A stretch of 8,639 nt of DNA. Origin: Flavobacteriales bacterium (GTDB taxonomy: Bacteria > Bacteroidota > Bacteroidia > Flavobacteriales_D > Cryomorphaceae). Each line of letters opens with the position of its first letter. Position 1 is the stretch's first letter. The stretch lies in assembly GCA_020200995.1 (NCBI GenBank), contig JAIVHQ010000055.1, positions 2,099-10,737 of the forward strand, read 5' to 3'. The position numbers and the translations under genes are program-made. The notes beneath the pieces are model-generated. The model had not been told where the DNA came from and searched no databases. It saw nothing but the letters and a program-made list of their open reading frames with translations. Shown one piece after another: positions 7,343 to 8,639 of the stretch.

Positions 7343-8639
7343 TCAATTCTCCACCCGAAACACCGGCAACCGCATATGCGTCGGTTCGTAATACTTCGAA
7401 TTCTTGTAAATGAAATCCAGCTGCGCCCCGGCATCGCCGGCAAAGTCGGGATCGGACTTTTTCTTCTCCTCAAATTTTTTGGAGAGCATCGTATTGCGTC
7501 GCAGGATCTCGGCGGCGGTATCTTCAAAGAGGTAGCCCGAGAAGTACTCTTTCTGCATCAGCACCCCGTCGAAAAAATTCCAGTTGAAAAAACTGTCGTC
7601 CGAGGCGGGGTCAAACACGTGGGCCAGGTAGCGGTTGCCCGGCTGATTGCACAGCACCACGATGTCGCCTTTGCGGAATTCAAGAGGCACCTTGCGCGTG
7701 CGGGTTTTCGTGTTGTAGTGCAGGTAGTGCCCTTCGTAGGGGGCATCTACGGTTTCAAAATCGGTGATGTAGGTGGCGGTGACCTCGGCGGTGGAGTCGG
7801 CGGTGAGGGTGCGCATGCGGATGCCATTGGCGCGGAGACGGTCGGCGATTTCGGTGTAGCCCTGCGGGATGATGAAGGCCGCGGGGAGCTCGTATTCGCC
7901 CTCGGGCAGGTGGGTGTTGTAATGAGCAGTCTTTTCGGTGTAGGGGCGGTCGCGGTTGTAGCGGATCCGCATTTGTCCGGTCACCTCGCTGCGGATGCTG
8001 TCGGCGCGGTACCCTGCGAAGGTCACCGAATCGGCCTCATCGCCGAGCGACCAGCGCGTGGTGAAGGTGCGGGCCTCGGCAGCGCCGCGCTCGGCGGCTT
8101 TCTTCAGTGCCACGATCTTGTCCTTGTTGGGGTGGATCAGGCTGTCGAGCACGTGCATGAAGGTGCGTGTCGCGGCCACCCTTTTGCCGTAAGGCTTGAG
8201 CATGTGGGCCTCTGTGATAAAACCGATGGTGCCCCACATGGCGGCGTATCCCGTGCCGTAGCGCGGCAGGTCCGTGAAGGCGTTGATCCCCGATTCGGGG
8301 GTGCCCTTGCGGGTGTTCACGTAGGGCACCATGGGTTCGCCGGCGGCTACCATGGCACTGTAGAGGGCGGGGAGGAGTTCGCGCGTGAGCACGCCGGCCT
8401 GCATGGGGTGGAGCCTTTCCGGAAAGGTGCTGATCAGGGAGAGGTTGGGTTGGTAATCGGCCCCGTTGGAGGTGTGGGTGTCGAGAAAAATATGGGGTTG
8501 CCAGGTGTGAAAAACCTCGGCAAAGGCAAAGGTGTTTCGCGCGTCACTTTTGATAAAATCGCGGTTGAGGTCGTAGTTTTTCGCGTTTCCGCGAAATCCG
8601 TATTCCTCAGGCCCGTTTTGGTTGGCGCGCAACACCCCG
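7343..8639 (-). CDS. M14-family zinc carboxypeptidase-like protein (N-terminus outside the window)
   Basis: The frame is open to the window edge. The visible GTG at 8633-8635 is internal to the family's catalytic domain, so the true start lies beyond 8639. Counting from that codon, NYDLNRDF (20-27) is the M14 substrate-binding Asn-Arg motif, DTHTSNG (52-58) supplies the third zinc ligand (His 54), and ITEAHMLKPY (140-149) holds the catalytic Glu (142). The HxxE zinc pair must lie upstream, off the window. After the catalytic domain, about 250 residues form a beta-rich C-terminal part, which is common in larger Bacteroidota M14 proteins. It probably cleaves C-terminal residues or peptide cross-links outside the cytoplasm, but the signal peptide and substrate cannot be seen. 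It converges on the cassette and is very GC-rich (47 of 60 bases at 8041-8100), consistent with conserved chromosomal sequence next to a more variable locus. Confidence 0.88.
   Translation of the reverse strand, partial: GVLRANQNGPEEYGFRGNAKNYDLNRDFIKSDARNTFAFAEVFHTWQPHIFLDTHTSNGADYQPNLSLISTFPERLHPMQAGVLTRELLPALYSAMVAAGEPMVPYVNTRKGTPESGINAFTDLPRYGTGYAAMWGTIGFITEAHMLKPYGKRVAATRTFMHVLDSLIHPNKDKIVALKKAAERGAAEARTFTTRWSLGDEADSVTFAGYRADSIRSEVTGQMRIRYNRDRPYTEKTAHYNTHLPEGEYELPAAFIIPQGYTEIADRLRANGIRMRTLTADSTAEVTATYITDFETVDAPYEGHYLHYNTKTRTRKVPLEFRKGDIVVLCNQPGNRYLAHVFDPASDDSFFNWNFFDGVLMQKEYFSGYLFEDTAAEILRRNTMLSKKFEEKKKSDPDFAGDAGAQLDFIYKNSKYYEPTHMRLPVFRVEN

Overview
The window looks like a chromosomal segment from a member of the Bacteroidota. 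The evidence is a gene product carrying the start of a type IX secretion (T9SS) C-terminal sorting domain (YPNPA), lipoproteins with an acidic run just after the lipobox Cys (C-R-G/S-D-D-D, like the Bacteroidota surface lipoprotein export signal), AT-rich gene starts without a clear Shine-Dalgarno site, and promoter-like ATTG-18-TAnnTTTN matches. Genus cannot be read from the sequence.

The main content is a three-gene, plus-strand cassette. It consists of a secreted fibre-like protein with VGIGT repeats and a coiled-coil C-terminus (2007-3146), a cysteine-rich surface lipoprotein (3157-3966), and a large exported protein ending in a damaged T9SS sorting domain (3985-6687, displaced last part to 6724). 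Gaps of 10 and 18 bases suggest one transcript. A second, reduced copy lies just upstream (about 104-1043): a scrap of the 3' end of the fibre gene, a full-length lipoprotein gene (173-982), and only about the first 14 codons of the large exported protein. That stub runs straight into an intergenic repeat. So the lipoprotein has been kept twice and its partners only once.

The two lipoprotein genes are mosaics. They are nearly identical over 441-636 / 3425-3620 (2 differences in 196 bases) but only about 70% identical in protein over the last 115 residues. This suggests gene conversion plus diversification of the C-terminal part.

Both cassette copies end next to a roughly 355-370 bp intergenic repeat (1044-1413 and 6975-7328). 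Each repeat finishes in a 42-base GC-rich inverted repeat that is 41/42 identical between copies, with the one change keeping the stem pairable. Another partial similarity to repeat-associated sequence sits at the left edge (18-56). A (GA)15 dinucleotide tract (1763-1793) lies upstream of the fibre gene, between two promoter-like matches, and is a candidate for slipped-strand variation.

The right end (7343-8639, minus strand) is the C-terminal 430 or so residues of an M14 zinc carboxypeptidase-like protein, cut off by the window edge. It is much richer in GC than the cassette and converges on it. No RNA genes, CRISPR arrays or transposase genes were seen. The most interesting reading is a duplicated, recombining surface-protein locus flanked by palindromic repeats. 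That interpretation is inference.
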